This document shows, in pieces, positions 1 to 11,338 of a stretch of 64,000 bases of DNA (position 1 is its first letter; every line of letters starts with the position of its first letter). A program made the position numbers and the translations under genes. The stretch spans positions 66,464,867 to 66,528,866 of the forward strand of contig OZ020303.1 of the NCBI GenBank assembly GCA_963971305.1. Reading direction: 5' to 3'. The stretch comes from Arcuatula senhousia (Eukaryota; Mollusca; Bivalvia; Mytilida; Mytilidae). The notes beneath the pieces are model-generated. The model ran no database searches. It had not been told where the DNA came from and was given only the letters and a program-made list of their open reading frames with translations.

Positions 1-183
1 AATTTCATGACCATTTTTTACTCTCTCTTCACAACATTAGTGAGATAACAGTCTTGTGGAACAATACAGCAGAAGATGTATTAACAGAAGCATTGAATAA
101 GCTTATTACCCAATCCGGGGTAAATTAATATGTTTAAATCAATCAATTTAGTGAACTCAGAACCCGGAAGTTTAGAATCTTAA

Positions 184-210
184 TTTATTTATTTATTTAT
201 TTATTTATTT
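184..210. repeat. (TTTA)n microsatellite
   Basis: About seven uninterrupted ATTT/TTTA units, directly before the 28-bp minisatellite. Simple repeat with no visible function. Confidence 0.9.
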
Positions 211-221
211 AAATTAAAATC

Positions 222-790
222 CAGAGTACTGAGTTCAGATTTCAAACTTCTGACTATTGAGTTCAGATTTCAAACTTCTGACTATTGAGTTCAGATTTCA
301 AACTTCAGAGTTCCGAGTTCATATTTCAAACTTCAGAGTTCCGAGTTCATATTTCAAACTTCACAGTACTGAGTTCAGATTTCAAACTTCAGAGTTCCGA
401 GTTCATATTTCAAACTTCACAGTACTGAGTTCATATTTCAAACTTCAGAGTTCCGAGTTCATATTTCAAACTTCAGAGTTCCGAGTTCATATTTCAAACT
501 TCACAGTACTGAGTTCAGATTTCAAACTTCAGAGTTCCGAGTTCATATTTCAAACTTCACAGTACTGAGTTCATATTTCAAACTTCAGAGTTCCGAGTTC
601 ATATTTCAAACTTCAGAGTTCCGAGTTCATATTTCAAACTTCACAGTACTGAGTTCAGATTTCAAACTTCAGAGTTCCGAGTTCATATTTCAAACTTCAC
701 AGTACTGAGTTCATATTTCAAACTTCAGAGTTCTGAGTTCAGATTTCAAACTTCAGGGTACTGAGTTCAGATTTCAAACTTCAGAGTTCT
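222..790. repeat. 28-bp minisatellite with 140-bp higher-order unit
   Basis: Units of 28 bp end in TTTCAAACTTC and alternate between a GAGTTCCGAGTTCATA type and a CAGTACTGAGTTCAGA type. Five units form a 140-bp higher-order repeat whose copies start at 307, 447 and 587, with a fourth begun at 727. The first units (222-300) carry a different spacer (TGACTATTGAG). The 103-codon open frame at 257-568 only reads through the repeat and is not a gene. Confidence 0.93.
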
Positions 791-1690
791 TACTTCAATT
801 TGACAATTTAATAGTTGTGTACACTATTAGTAAATAAAAAATTATACTATAAATTAGTTCTCAAATAGTTATTGTTAAAGGAGGCTCGAGGGTCTAAATT
901 TGTACTTATACATTTTTCTGTAATTTGGCACATTTATAATCCTTTATGTCATGTATGTATGGATCAAAAATATCAAGGTATAATGAGTACTGCTGTGGAA
1001 ACAAGATTGCTACACGTAGCCAATGTCTCCACTACCATTAAAGTTAAAAGTTTACTAAAATCTATTAAATAAATACGCTGATGCAATAACAACTACATAT
1101 CATGGACAAACAATCCTACAAAATTTCACCAAAATCTCTCTCATAGAAGTTGTGCCCACAATGTGTTCCTATGACCTAAAATGAATAAAGTTGATGCTGT
1201 TTTGATAAGATAAACTCCAAATCATTACAAACAAATCTACACAATTTCATCAAAATTCATTGAGCTGCCTCAGAAGAGTTGTCCTCACAAAGAATACCTT
1301 TGGCGTCAATAAAGTCGCAACAACTCCTACAAACTTTGTTGAATTAAAATGTCATTGCAATATGACCAGATTATAATTTCATATCTGTATCACTTGCAGC
1401 TACTGAGATATGGACCTAAAAATCTCAAAGTTTAACCTGAGTTATGCATGAGGAAAATATAGGCCAACGTGAACCTATTTTGGTACGAATGCTGAGTACC
1501 ATCAAGATGTACTCACTGACCCTATAGCATTCCTCCATCACTGGGCATCACTGGCAATTGCTGAAATATGCATCTTGATTAAAACTTTAACCTGAGTCAT
1601 TCATGCGAAAAAGGTAGGTCAATGTCACCTTATTTTGGTACTGATGCTGACTATTATCAAAGATGTACCCATGGACTAAATATTACCCTT
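790..1690. other. no gene recognised
   Basis: AT-rich sequence. Two related stretches (about 1420-1520 and 1565-1650) share the string AACCTGAGT with a similar following context, which suggests an old imperfect duplication. No credible coding or RNA gene was seen. Confidence 0.5.
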
Positions 1691-1995
1691 TTATAATTTG
1701 TGGTTCCAAAGTTAGAAATACCAAAACCTGGGTATAAACGACCAGGCTTGTGATTACCCTCGGGGACCCTGGGTCCATCAGCAGCGGTTATCGCCTAGTG
1801 GTTTCAAAATTACAAATACCAAAACGCGGATATAAACGGTTAATTTGGATATGCTATATATTGATATATCAAGGAGCAACCTCTGTTCAGTAGCATTATA
1901 ATCAAAACATTGGAAGGTCAAATTCCCAAACTGTTGAAAACGAAAAAGTACCCAAAACCAAAACGTTCGAACAAGGAAGCCAGATATCGACAAAA
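1690..1995 (-). mobile_element. hammerhead-like dispersed repeat, family 2, single copy
   Basis: The reverse complement matches the repeat at 62372-62640, including the end containing CTGCTGATGGACCC and CCGAGGGTAATCAC. The hammerhead-like part is 1851-1896. Its stem I strands ATGCTA and TAGCAT are fully complementary, but the core is mutated (CTGAACA for CTGATGA, GATA for GAAA), so this copy should not cleave. It is an old member of the family also present at 18468 and 62372. Confidence 0.6.
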
Positions 1996-2529
1996 TTATT
2001 GACACGTATCTATGTATAAATATGTACGAACGAACGTATACGTGAGAAAGCACCAAATGCTATATCACCTTCCCAACTTCGTTGGACTCAGGTATAATTA
2101 TAGAAACTGATTTTTGTTTCAAAATTAAAATAATAAAATGTAATTCAGGGGACATTTTTTTTTTGACAAAAACATGAAAAAATATATGATCTACTACGTT
2201 TCAGCTATCCAAACTTAGCAAATAATTAATTATTCAACATTGTGGTTCGTCGGTTTTTCAACCCAAGATATATTTTACTATGTTTAAAGTCATTTTTAAA
2301 CAACCAACTGCCGTCTTAAATCTGGTCTCACCCTACAACGTAAATTTTCTGGCATTAAGATACTATAATATATAATTGTAGTAATTGTAAAATAAAAAAT
2401 CTAGCCGCGAAGCAATGGAATAATTTGTTCGACCCGAATCAAGTGGCTTGCAAAAACATAATTAGAAACTAACGAGTTTTGATTTTGGCGCGCATTAAAA
2501 TCTGATTAAAGAAATGTAAATTTATATAC

Positions 2530-2695
2530 TAAGTCGTAACTCTGAACACTGAAATCTTAATTCTAAACTGAGAAGTTTGAAGTCGGAAGTAAGAAGTTCG
2601 AAGTCTGAAATAAGAAGTCTGAATTATTGAACTAAGAAGTCTGAAGTCTGAAGTAAGAAGTCCGAAATCTGAACTCCGAAGTCCGAAGTATGAAG
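2530..2695. repeat. degenerate AAGTCTGA short tandem repeat
   Basis: A run of 7-10 bp words such as GAAGTCTGA, GAAGTCCGA and TAAGAAGT, with no strict period. It resembles the reverse complement of the 222-790 minisatellite (TCAGA/TTCGGA-type words) and may share an origin with it. Confidence 0.7.
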
Positions 2696-2756
2696 ATACC
2701 TATCGCTTTCCATACATAATGCCCATCTTGCAACATTTATTTTTTTCCTCAATCAC

Positions 2757-3085
2757 TAGGTGCACCTACCATAAGAAAATGGTTTCTATGGCACTTATCA
2801 GTAAGACGAAATGGACTTGAACCATTCTTCTATAGGTGGTCATTCATGCGGAAAATATAGGTCACAGCCGGCTTCTGAAGCATACATTGTGCTAAGCATT
2901 AGTAGGTGCACCTACCATACCAATATAGTTGATGTGGCACATGTCAGTAAGTGGGAATAGACTTTATCCCTACTTCTGTAAGTGGTCATTCATGCGGAAA
3001 ATATAAGTCACATCCAGCATCTGAAGCATGCATTGTGATTAACATGACTAGGTGCACCTACCATACCAATATGATTAAGTTTGAA
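2757..3085. repeat. 146-bp tandem repeat, about 2.2 copies
   Basis: TAGGTGCACCTACCAT recurs at 2757, 2903 and 3049, exactly 146 bp apart each time. Each unit also has GGTCATTCATGCGGAAAATA and a GCATCTGAAGCAT-like end. The inner word GGTGCACC is palindromic. The 66-codon frame across it is not a gene. Confidence 0.9.
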
Positions 3086-3820
3086 CAAAGGATTATTTTC
3101 TGTATTTACAACAACCCTGATAACCAATGTCCATTGTGCGTATTTGGGTAAATGAACAGGCCAGCAGTTATGTTTATTTCTTTATATGTACATTTGTCTT
3201 TGACAAGACTCAACAATTAATGAAAAAGGCTACACTAGTTGTCTTGATATGAGATAGGCATTGCCTAAATGCGAGCACAGCAAAAATATAAGATGTCAAT
3301 GAACATTTACATACCTTTTGAGTTGAAGAAAGCTCCCCCTATACCATGAAACATCAAAGATGGATCCTCTTTTTGGTCTTCATATGACGGAGTTCCACAC
3401 CTCAATTTAGGAATAAAATCGTTTAGAGTTCAGAATATAAGATCTAGAGGACCCCATTCCCGAAATGACGTGTACACATTTGATGCACTGTTTTGATCGT
3501 ATTAATTTTATTTTAACCAGTTCATTTTCTAGAACGTTCAGTTTGGGACGAGGTATTTGGGGCGAATTGGCGTAAAAAAAGAAAATGTTAAAAAATGAAT
3601 AAAATTCGTTTTACTTAAAAAATGAAGTAACTCATCGTCATCGGAATATTTTTCTCCTTGTTCTATATTTACAAAGAAAATTTTTGGAAGGCGATTAGCA
3701 AATTTGGTAATTATTTTCAAATTCACATCGAACCTGTGTGCACGTGAAATTGTGAGAAGCATATCCGGACGAAAAAAAATCAATATCAGCATTAGGCAAA
3801 TTTTTCGCTGGAACTTGCTG
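3085..3820. other. no gene recognised
   Basis: AT-rich interval. A minus-strand open frame of 84 codons (3538-3792) resembles nothing I know and has no supporting context. Confidence 0.45.
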
Positions 3821-3821
3821 A

Positions 3822-3871
3822 AGAGCTTTCCGCTCTCGCGGGCACTTCGTGCCCGCTACGAGCTGTGCTCG
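3822..3871. other. cluster of three perfect GC-rich hairpins
   Basis: Three hairpins follow each other within 50 bp of otherwise AT-rich DNA: AGAGC/GCTCT (3822-3836), GCGGGCAC-TTC-GTGCCCGC (3838-3856) and CGAGC-TGT-GCTCG (3859-3871). The pattern suggests a transposon end or a recurring mobile hairpin module. No transposase is attached. Confidence 0.7.
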
Positions 3872-4139
3872 CTATAACTTAAAATGGCTTCTTCTTATAC
3901 ATGTAGTTCTGAAGAAGCCTCTTAAAAACTGGAGAGAGGATTAAGGACTCAAGATGTCGTTTGCAGACAAATGTATTAAGACAGCTATACCTAGATGTGA
4001 AAGAATTCTTAACCGAAAATGGACCCAGTCAAAATATCTGTAGGACGTGTCTTAAATCTAAACTTGTCTCAAAACGTGAAACATTGGTAGTGTCTTATAT
4101 ATATGCACAAACTCCTATGAGATCAATTCATAGATTGGT

Positions 4140-4995
4140 GCTTGACCATAAACTGGATCAGATCGTTCACAGAAAACCAAAACACACAAAAAATTGAGAA
4201 AATACAAGAGAGAGCATTACGTTTTATCTATAATGATTCACAGAGCTCATATGATGACCTTTTGGAACAATCAAAATTACCCACATTGAAAACAAGACGT
4301 ATGAGAACAATTGCCTTGGAGACCTTCAAGATACTTAATTAAAAAGTCCTACATTTGTACAAGATTTGGTTGTTCATAAAAATAATGCTTATAATTTTAG
4401 ATACCAAAATACAGCCGACATTCCAAGACCAAAAACTACTAGGTATAGGAAAAACTCATTCAGGTATGAAGCTGCTAGGCTGTGGAACACTCTACCGAAT
4501 GAGGCCAGGGCTCTGACCTCATTTGGGCAGTTAAAAAGTTATATTCCCGCTGGTGTGGTGGGCAAAATTGTTATTGAAGCTACACTGTAAATCTCAGCCT
4601 AGCTAGAGTCCTACTTGAGTGAGCTCTTCTTTGCAATTTATGTTTCATGTTTTATTTCTGTCAATGTATTGTTTACTTTTGCATGGCTGATTTTATAGTT
4701 AAAGCAATATATTTTTTTTATCAAAGCTTATGTCTTTTTTAGTGCTTAGTAATTTTTGCATGAATGTCATGAATGCTGCTTTTTATCTTGCATACTGCTT
4801 TCAAACTGCTTTGTTTTGTTGTCTTGTGTTTGCATGACTATATGTGTAATTTAAATTACTCTATGGCATATGTTTTTGTAATATATGTGTTTTGTTATCT
4901 GTTACCTAGTCGGTTAAGAGCTTTGCAGCTCATGTTTGTCTTTGTTTTGTATATATGTGCCGACTTTAAATAAAATTTACTTTACTTTACTTTAT
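4140..4995 (+). mobile_element. non-LTR retrotransposon 3' end (LINE RT C-terminus)
   Basis: The conceptual protein shows the C-terminal signature of CR1/jockey-type LINE polymerases: KIEKIQERALRFIYND, LKTRRMRTIALETFKILN, then KSPTFVQDLV, and after that NSFRYEAARLWNTLPNEAR. The two halves lie in different frames (4142-4339, then 4342-4587), so a frameshift has broken it near 4340. A non-coding 3' tail ends in ACTTTACTTTACTTTA (4977-4992), a typical LINE short-repeat tail. The element is 5'-truncated, and the exact 5' end is unclear. Confidence 0.82.
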
Positions 4996-6700
4996 CGTGC
5001 CGTTAATGATTTTCACATACAAATGAATGAAGCAAAGTAATTATCTAGTTTTTGACAGCTGGAACGTCAAAAATTTACAACAGAAGAACAGAAAAGACAT
5101 CGATCACTCGTTTTGTACCAAAAAGTGGTATTTTTTAAAGTATTTGAGTTATCTCTCTTAGTCTTCATTTATATAACATTGTTCGTTATATGAAAGGGTA
5201 AGTTGTTGCAAGAAATTCTTACAAAAAGTAAACATCCTAAACCTAATACCTACAGATAAAAAAGCCACTGCATTTAACCACACGAAAAACCCCGTTACAG
5301 ATACATGTACTTAAGGAATGGGAAGAAGTCGCATGTATTTCTAGTTAAGATATATTAACCAACTAGGACATTAAACAACCAGTCCTATCGTCTTAACAAA
5401 GTCAATGTTCCAGCTGTTAAGACTGAAACATTCTAAATTCTACACCAGGCATACTGTACTATGAACATTGGGATATTATGCCTGTGAATAACGCACATCA
5501 TGATACGTATACAAAACTTTGTAACAGCGTAAATCTGGAGTAAAAGGACTTCTTATGTTGCGCATTTCCTTCCATTGCTTTTCTTGACTGTATACTTCAT
5601 CTTGGGTTCTCTATTTTGGAGAGCGGTGAGAGGTCTCCCTTTGTCGAAGCTTGGTGTCTGTATTTGTTGGTCTTTGATGTCTGGTTGGTGTTACCCTTGT
5701 CCGTCTTGTGTCGTTCTACTGTTTGTGTCAGTGTTTCTGACTTTTCAGCTGTTGCTGTCTGTGTTTGAAAAGAGCTTCTGTCTGTTACAACGGCCTTCCT
5801 AGCTACCTTGTACCGAAGTAACCGCTGAGTGTTATGCTTCGTAGAAGGTGACTGGTACTTATTCTTCGGGCCTGGTTGGTGGTGGACGTTTTTGGAGGGT
5901 CCTATGCTATCGATCATAAGAGCGTGATTTCCGTCCTATCGGTGGAGGCTGAATTGTCCCTTTCATCTCTCTGTTTTCAAGCTGACTGTGTTGATCAAAG
6001 CAAAAAGCTCAGTTAGTAGATCCATATTGAGAAATTAGATGTTGTCAAGCTGGCGATTCAGACTCACAAGGATTGGTTCACAGATCTTTATATATATCTC
6101 TGATAGACACCTTCTGACTTGTGTGATATAATTCATATGTTTATGATCATCGGTTTTGCATTTCAAATCGGTTGTTGTATAGACATATGCGTATTGCTTA
6201 TTTTTTAAAACATCTTTTGTTATGGTTTGACAATCTTCTTTAAAATAAAATTTAATCATATATATTACCAAACGGTTGTGAGTAAAAAAATCATTTGGTT
6301 GTGCTTTATAAATAAACCTCTCATTGGCAGCATTTGAATACTTTAAATTGGAGGGAAGACATTCTTTTAAGCTTGTCTTTGATTGTGTAATGTTTGTTGG
6401 TACAATTCAGTTTGTTTCTTTTCTTTTGAACTGTAATAGGAAATATACAAATTATGATTCAAATTTCGTGTTTTATATTTTTAATGCGTAATTATATATA
6501 TATAATCGATGTGCCATTTTCAGTAAATTCCCAAAATGAACCATTCGCTTAATGTCACCCTTTTACTTTCAGCAGAAATAAAGTTTCGACTAATGCCCTG
6601 GATACTTTTTAAAATATAATACTTAATACTTCACAATTGAGACTTGCATTGTTGTGACGCCTTTTATATGATAATATCTGAAAAAAAACATGCTATCAAA
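4996..6700. other. no gene recognised; unknown reading frames at 5575-5917
   Basis: Overlapping open frames of 75 codons (+, 5575-5802) and 106 codons (-, 5597-5917) occur in a less AT-rich patch. The minus frame is polar (K, T, Q, S rich) and could be a retroelement leftover, but I recognise no domain. At 6318-6342 a 25-bp fragment matches the 5' half of the family-2 hammerhead repeat (minus sense). Confidence 0.4.
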
Positions 6701-7015
6701 AGAATTGAGAAAAGACCTCGTCAAACTTTTCTTATTACATCTAAATTAAATGAGAAATTTATCTTAATGTCGAAAACACAAAGCACTTCATCGCTTTAAA
6801 AAACAATCGTCAAGCTTCACTTGCATTCACTTCTTAAAAAGTATTGAACATGTTGAAGTATTTCAGATACAATTAATTCAATATCATATCGTTATAAACT
6901 TGTCCATGACTGACGTTTTTCGGGTTTTGATTTTGAATGTTATTTTTCGAATATTTTATTTTAATGAAGTCAGTAACAGGTATGTTTTGATGCTGTTATT
7001 GCAACATAATACTCT
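6700..7015 (+). pseudogene. relic TLR signal-peptide exon and 5' flank
   Basis: The exon-1 counterpart is 6906-6979. It starts at an ATG, aligns base for base with the signal-peptide exons at 21573 and 49199, and ends in the same GTCAGTAACAG before a GTATGT donor (6980). One extra T in the T-run around 6945 makes it 74 nt rather than 73, so the splice phase no longer fits. The upstream 200 bp also align (GTCAAGCTTCACTT, ATTCAATATCAT, GTTATAAACTT). No partner LRR exon follows within 11 kb. It is a dead third member of the cluster, perhaps the 5' end of the gene whose TIR relic is at 18748. Confidence 0.75.
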
Positions 7016-7249
7016 CATAATAGTTTTGTATAATACATTGTAGTTTGTCCCCTTAAGGTGGAGTGATTTTGTCTTTTTTATCTTTTGTTGAATAAACGTT
7101 TATCGATCTTATTTTATTGTGGTAATTTTTGTGCTTTGTTATGAATTATTGAAGGAGAGAAGTCTGCGCAAAAAAAAACTGGTTTCACCCCGCATCATTT
7201 AAAATGTGCTTGTCCTAACTCAGAAATCTGACAAGCGTTTGTGTGTTAC

Positions 7250-7480
7250 CTGCCGTTTCTTATGTACGCGTGTTTTTTTCCTTGTTTAAAAGAGGTCTTT
7301 CATTGAATATTACAGGACTTGATTTGAATTGAATGAATGCTTTTTGACATTTGATGAAAAGCATAAAAGCGATATGCACCCTCTAGCTGTCCCCGTTGAA
7401 GGCTGCTGCCTGTTTTTCATTGTGCTGTTGTTAATTGCTGCTTGTTTATGTAGGTAGCACACTATTTCACATCTAATTAT
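7250..7480 (+). repeat. dispersed repeat R1 (GTTGAAGGCTGCTG family), diverged copy
   Basis: Shares CGTTGAAGGCTGCTG, GATTTGAATT and TTCACATCT-like words in the same order with better copies at 11985-12245 and 55345-55545. All three are on the + strand. Non-coding and probably a non-autonomous mobile element. Confidence 0.55.
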
Positions 7481-7499
7481 GTAGAATAATCTATTGTAA

Positions 7500-7880
7500 A
7501 AGGAATATTTATTATAATAATTATAATAATTGCACGTAAAATATTTATTTCACTTCAAAAGCCTTTGAGATTTTTTATGACAACATGTTTATTGTTCATT
7601 TAATATATTTCTGCTAAGAAAAATAACGAAAGAAAATTTTACCATCACTTCATATAAATGCGGTTTGTTGTCGTCCATAAACAGTATCAATCTTCCTTTG
7701 AAATCTTTTGACTAACTTAATTGTGCAAGAATGATATAAAGAAGCTGATTTGGGTGAGTTGTTTAACTTTTTGTCTGTTAATTGCGAGGTCGTCACAACC
7801 ATGGAACGAAACCACACATACAGATGGATCCTAACCATACCTGTATGTCAACCAGATTTAGAAAGTGGATTGAAAGTCTT
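7500..7880. other. no gene recognised
   Basis: AT-rich spacer with a short ATAATTATAATAATT stretch near 7513. Nothing else seen. Confidence 0.4.
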
Positions 7881-7886
7881 GTCTTA

Positions 7887-8285
7887 AGGTCTAATTTTTT
7901 ATGGTCTGGTTAAGTTTGAGTAAACTTATGTTTGCTCTTAAGTTGACTTCAAAATATTAACTAAGTCTGGTTCCCTCCAGATACGGTCTGCACTAAGTCT
8001 TGTTTGCTCTAACATTAATCAGACCAGACCTACAGAGAACCGACAATTCCTTGTGCGGACAAGACTAAGACCAGACCAGATCTAGGTCTGATACACTCTG
8101 GTTCACCATTCAAAGCAGACCTGACTAGACCGAACCGAAAGCAGACCAGACAAAAAATATTAGACCTGGTCCGCTCTAAGTCTGGTCTACTACAGGTTCA
8201 CGTTTGAAGGCAAACCAGACCAGAACTTAGGTCTGGTCTGCGATGACTGAACAAATTTTGGGGTGAGGTCTGGTCTGCTTTCGGA
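7887..8285. repeat. foldback cluster of GGTCTGGT / ACCAGACC words
   Basis: About 400 bp are dominated by GGTCTGGTCTGC-type words and their reverse complement in both orientations (for example AATCAGACCAGACC near 8020, AGACCAGACCAGA near 8070, TAGGTCTGGTCTGC near 8230 and GAGGTCTGGTCTGC near 8263). Many arms can pair with each other, so the region is a multi-arm foldback or collapsed palindromic array. No coding sequence. Confidence 0.75.
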
Positions 8286-8869
8286 AAAAAACAGAAAGCA
8301 GCCCTAGGTCGCTACTCGGTTGGTTGAAGAAAATTAGAACAGAATAATGAACCACAGATTCAATCTAACTTTAGATTTGTACAGGTAAGGTTTGGTGTCA
8401 TCTGTAAAGGTAGATTATTATTCGTTGGATTTTAATGTCCATCTTTCCACTTTCGAATATCATGGCTCAAATTTAAACTTTTTTCTTACCAAGGAATAGA
8501 AACGCTTGTGCAAACTTTGGTTTTTTTTTGCGATTTAAACATGTTTCTATATATAAATAATATCAGGTTCATGATTAGATCCTGCACTCGAAACTAACAA
8601 TTTCATACAAAATGTCCCAGGGGGTGATGAATGAGTAAGCAAAAGAAGAACCCCTGGATTTCCGAGGATGGTTTTAAACCTGATATTTTGATTCTGTGCC
8701 TTGGCTTACAAAAGTGAACATAAACTATAAGTCTTCTAATTCAACTATGCAGCTTTGGAGATTATGCCATGCACGTAGTATATACACTGATTAACATGCT
8801 TTTTAACAATATGCCTACTTACATTACTCGTGTGCTATGTTATTGTAAAGAATTTTCGGGGAACTAAGC

Positions 8870-9690
8870 TTTATCTATGTATGACTGCACATACCTACGA
8901 TTATCTTTACTAGTAGAACATCCAAGTTGTCAGATACGATACTTCCAATCCCCGTAGCTAAAACGCAAAGCTCAAGTCGCGGTATCGTATTTTCACTAGC
9001 TGGATCTAACTTCGATTTTCCCATGAGATATCCAATATAAAATTTACCTTCATCTTCAACACCTCGCAAATACGCAGAAGCGGCAACAGCCGGAAACTAC
9101 TTAGACCTCAAGATTGTTAAAACCACCCAAAGAATGAAAAATACATAAGTGGAATATTCAAACCCTTTTGAGTTCCTGCATGCATGCTATTCATCTTGAA
9201 AGTCCGATGGTAAAGGGTAATCCCAGTTGGTTCCAAGGGGGGGGGGGGGCACGCTTCGCGGAACATAATTTTACCACTTATTCAAATCGGCGACAAATAT
9301 CCTATCGGGTCGAACACACTATTTAAGAACGAAATAATTCCTCTGCGGATGAAAGCTTTGTCTTCTTGCAACGGACGTAATATGAAGATGTCAGTATTCA
9401 AGTCCCATTCTAGTCCCAAACTATGATGAATAGGGAAAATGTCTTCGCAAAGACTCAACTGTTGATACTCTTTTCCTAGGAAATGCTTTCATTACATCGA
9501 CACTATTTACCTGACTTTGTGAGGTATGGTATTTCCCTCTGATCTTAGCGCTTTTTTGAGCTCGTCTTATTCAATCCATGGCAAGGCTGCTTTCAGACAT
9601 CAAAATCAAACTATCACTGACATATAGATCACGTTTTGTATTGTACTTTTTGAGCGACATGTTTAAGGTATGGGCTCGTTTGAGTGCCAA
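8870..9690 (-). mobile_element. BEL/Pao retroelement pol fragment (degenerate)
   Basis: Read on the minus strand, the order fits BEL/Pao pol. A degenerate RT active-site region reads LYVSDSLILMSE (9650-9590). Then come LGLEWDLNTDIF and FLNSVFDPIGYLSPI (9420-9290), the start of the Pao A17 region, then GKFYIGYLMGKSKL and TIPRLELC (9045-8960). Several frameshifts and stops and a G-run (about 9237-9250) break it. Gag sequences of the same orientation lie upstream at 11339-12560, so this looks like one element split by the 9895-11010 repeats. Confidence 0.8.
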
Positions 9691-9894
9691 TTCCTTGTTA
9701 TTCAGTGCATTAGTGATGTATGGTTTTTACTGTTACATTTATCCCATTTGATTGTCGCTGTACAGTTCCTTGAAAAATGTTTCTACGTCTGACATCATTT
9801 AAAGCAGATTCGATTGTCTTTCACTTGTCTCTTTAGATCGTAGAATGCCCTTCACGTTGCTATAGTCCCTGTATAGTAAAAGCTTCCCAATCTA

Positions 9895-10175
9895 TAATAT
9901 ATGGGGTATGGGGAATGGGGAAGGGGAATGGGGATGGGGATAGGGATTGTGAATAGTACATGGATTATAAGGAATGGTATTGTGTATGGGGATGGGGATA
10001 GTAGATATGAATGGTAAATGGGGAATGGGGATGGGGATAGGGATGGTGAATAGTACATGGTATATGGGGAATGGTATTGTGTATGGGTAATGGGGAATGG
10101 GGATGGTAAATGGAATTTTGAATTTGATTGGTCAATTAAATGGTAAATGGGGATGGTAAATGTTTTTTTCTTCGA
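9895..10175 (+). repeat. G-rich minisatellite (GGGGAT/GGTAAATGGGGA), block 1
   Basis: Short units such as ATGGGGATGGGGATAGGGAT and GGTAAATGGGGA repeat irregularly on the + strand. Dense runs of four G make G-quadruplex formation plausible. The opposite strand gives a proline/isoleucine-rich open frame that is not a gene. Confidence 0.9.
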
Positions 10176-10294
10176 ATTTGATTACTCCATTTTTTTAGAT
10201 TCAAATAAAATTCATATTGGAAATGAAAATATAAATTTTAATTTAAACTTTCCATATTTTAAATAAAAAATATAATTTGTTGTAAGGAATTCAT

Positions 10295-10705
10295 ATGTAG
10301 ACACTGGCTTATAAAAAAATATTAATAGACTGTGCACAAGTTACCGCATAGTTCAGGATCAAATGAAATGACGTACATGTATGTTGTTTTTAAGTTACGA
10401 CCCAAGATCTCTATGGAAATTGCTTACATAATTTTTATATATTTTTACTAATTCTAGAATTAATGAAATACTACTTCTTTAATTAAATATTACATTTTGA
10501 AAATAAAATAATAAAAATAAAAATCTATTTTTCAATTTTTCTTTTGATATTGATTATAGACACTGGTTGATGAAAAATATGGATAGACTGTGCACAAGTT
10601 ACCAAAAAGTTCAGGATCAAATTCAAAGACGTACATGTATGTTGTTTTAAATTGCGATACAAGATCTCTATGGAAATTGCTGACATTATTTTTGATATAT
10701 TAATA
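10295..10705. repeat. direct repeat, two copies about 263 bp apart
   Basis: AGACACTGG then GACTGTGCACAAGTTACC, GTTCAGGATCAAAT, GACGTACATGTATGTTGTTTT and AAGATCTCTATGGAAATTGC occur from 10295 and again from 10558. The copies are about 85-90% alike over roughly 145 bp. They lie between the two G-rich blocks, so the whole 9895-11010 interval is one compound repeat. Confidence 0.85.
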
Positions 10706-10859
10706 ATAATTCTGTATATGAAATACAATTATTTTGAATTTAGATATTTAATAAATAAATAAAATTAACACTTTATATATTTGAATATTTGTTTTATAAT
10801 TTGTTTATAAATAAGTAGATTATATAAGATTGTCCATAATAAACAATGGCATTGTGCGT

Positions 10860-11010
10860 ATGGGGAAAATTTATGATGCATGGGGAATGGAATGGTAAAT
10901 TGGGATGGGGATGGTAAATAGTGTATGGGGATGGGGATGGGGATGGTAAATGGTGCATGGGATTGGGGATAGTATATGGTGTATGGGGATGATATATCGA
11001 ACAATGGTAA
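10860..11010 (+). repeat. G-rich minisatellite, block 2
   Basis: The same GGTAAATGGGGATGGGGATG words as block 1 (9895-10175) on the same strand, after the 263-bp direct repeats. Potential G-quadruplex motifs. Confidence 0.9.
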
Positions 11011-11338
11011 TTGGGGTTAGAAGGAAGCTTTTACCATACGAGTACTGTAAACTATGCTTCGCTTTGAACTTTGTTGTCATTTTATTTTTTTATAGAGGGC
11101 AAAGTTCATAATCTTCATTTTCTTTCTATCTAGTATTTACATCTGTTCCACGATTGAATACTGTAGTCGGACTCTGGTCATTACGATAATTCGTAGGTGT
11201 TTTCTTCATTCAAATTGGTTAAGTTTGATTGAGGAAGTTCACGAAGAAAGGGGACGTGATAGTCAGTTTTGAACTTGGAAGCTCGTGATGATTATTTCTC
11301 TTGGATACTGTTAGGCAGTTTGGATTTATCCCTGACCA

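Noticed and set aside
257..568. 103-codon open frame with repeated EFRVHISNF-like segments
   Set aside because: It lies entirely in the 28-bp minisatellite, whose units happen to lack stops in this frame. No start context, domain or flanking signals.
5575..5917. Overlapping frames on both strands as a host gene
   Set aside because: Neither product has a recognisable domain, and there is no splice or conservation evidence in the window.
6318..6342. Another complete hammerhead of family 2
   Set aside because: Only the 5' half (stem I strand plus CTCATTGGCAGCAT on the + strand) is present; the GAAA and stem III part is missing.
9852..11080. Proline/serine/isoleucine-rich minus-strand frames
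   Set aside because: They translate the complement of the G-rich minisatellite and are not proteins.
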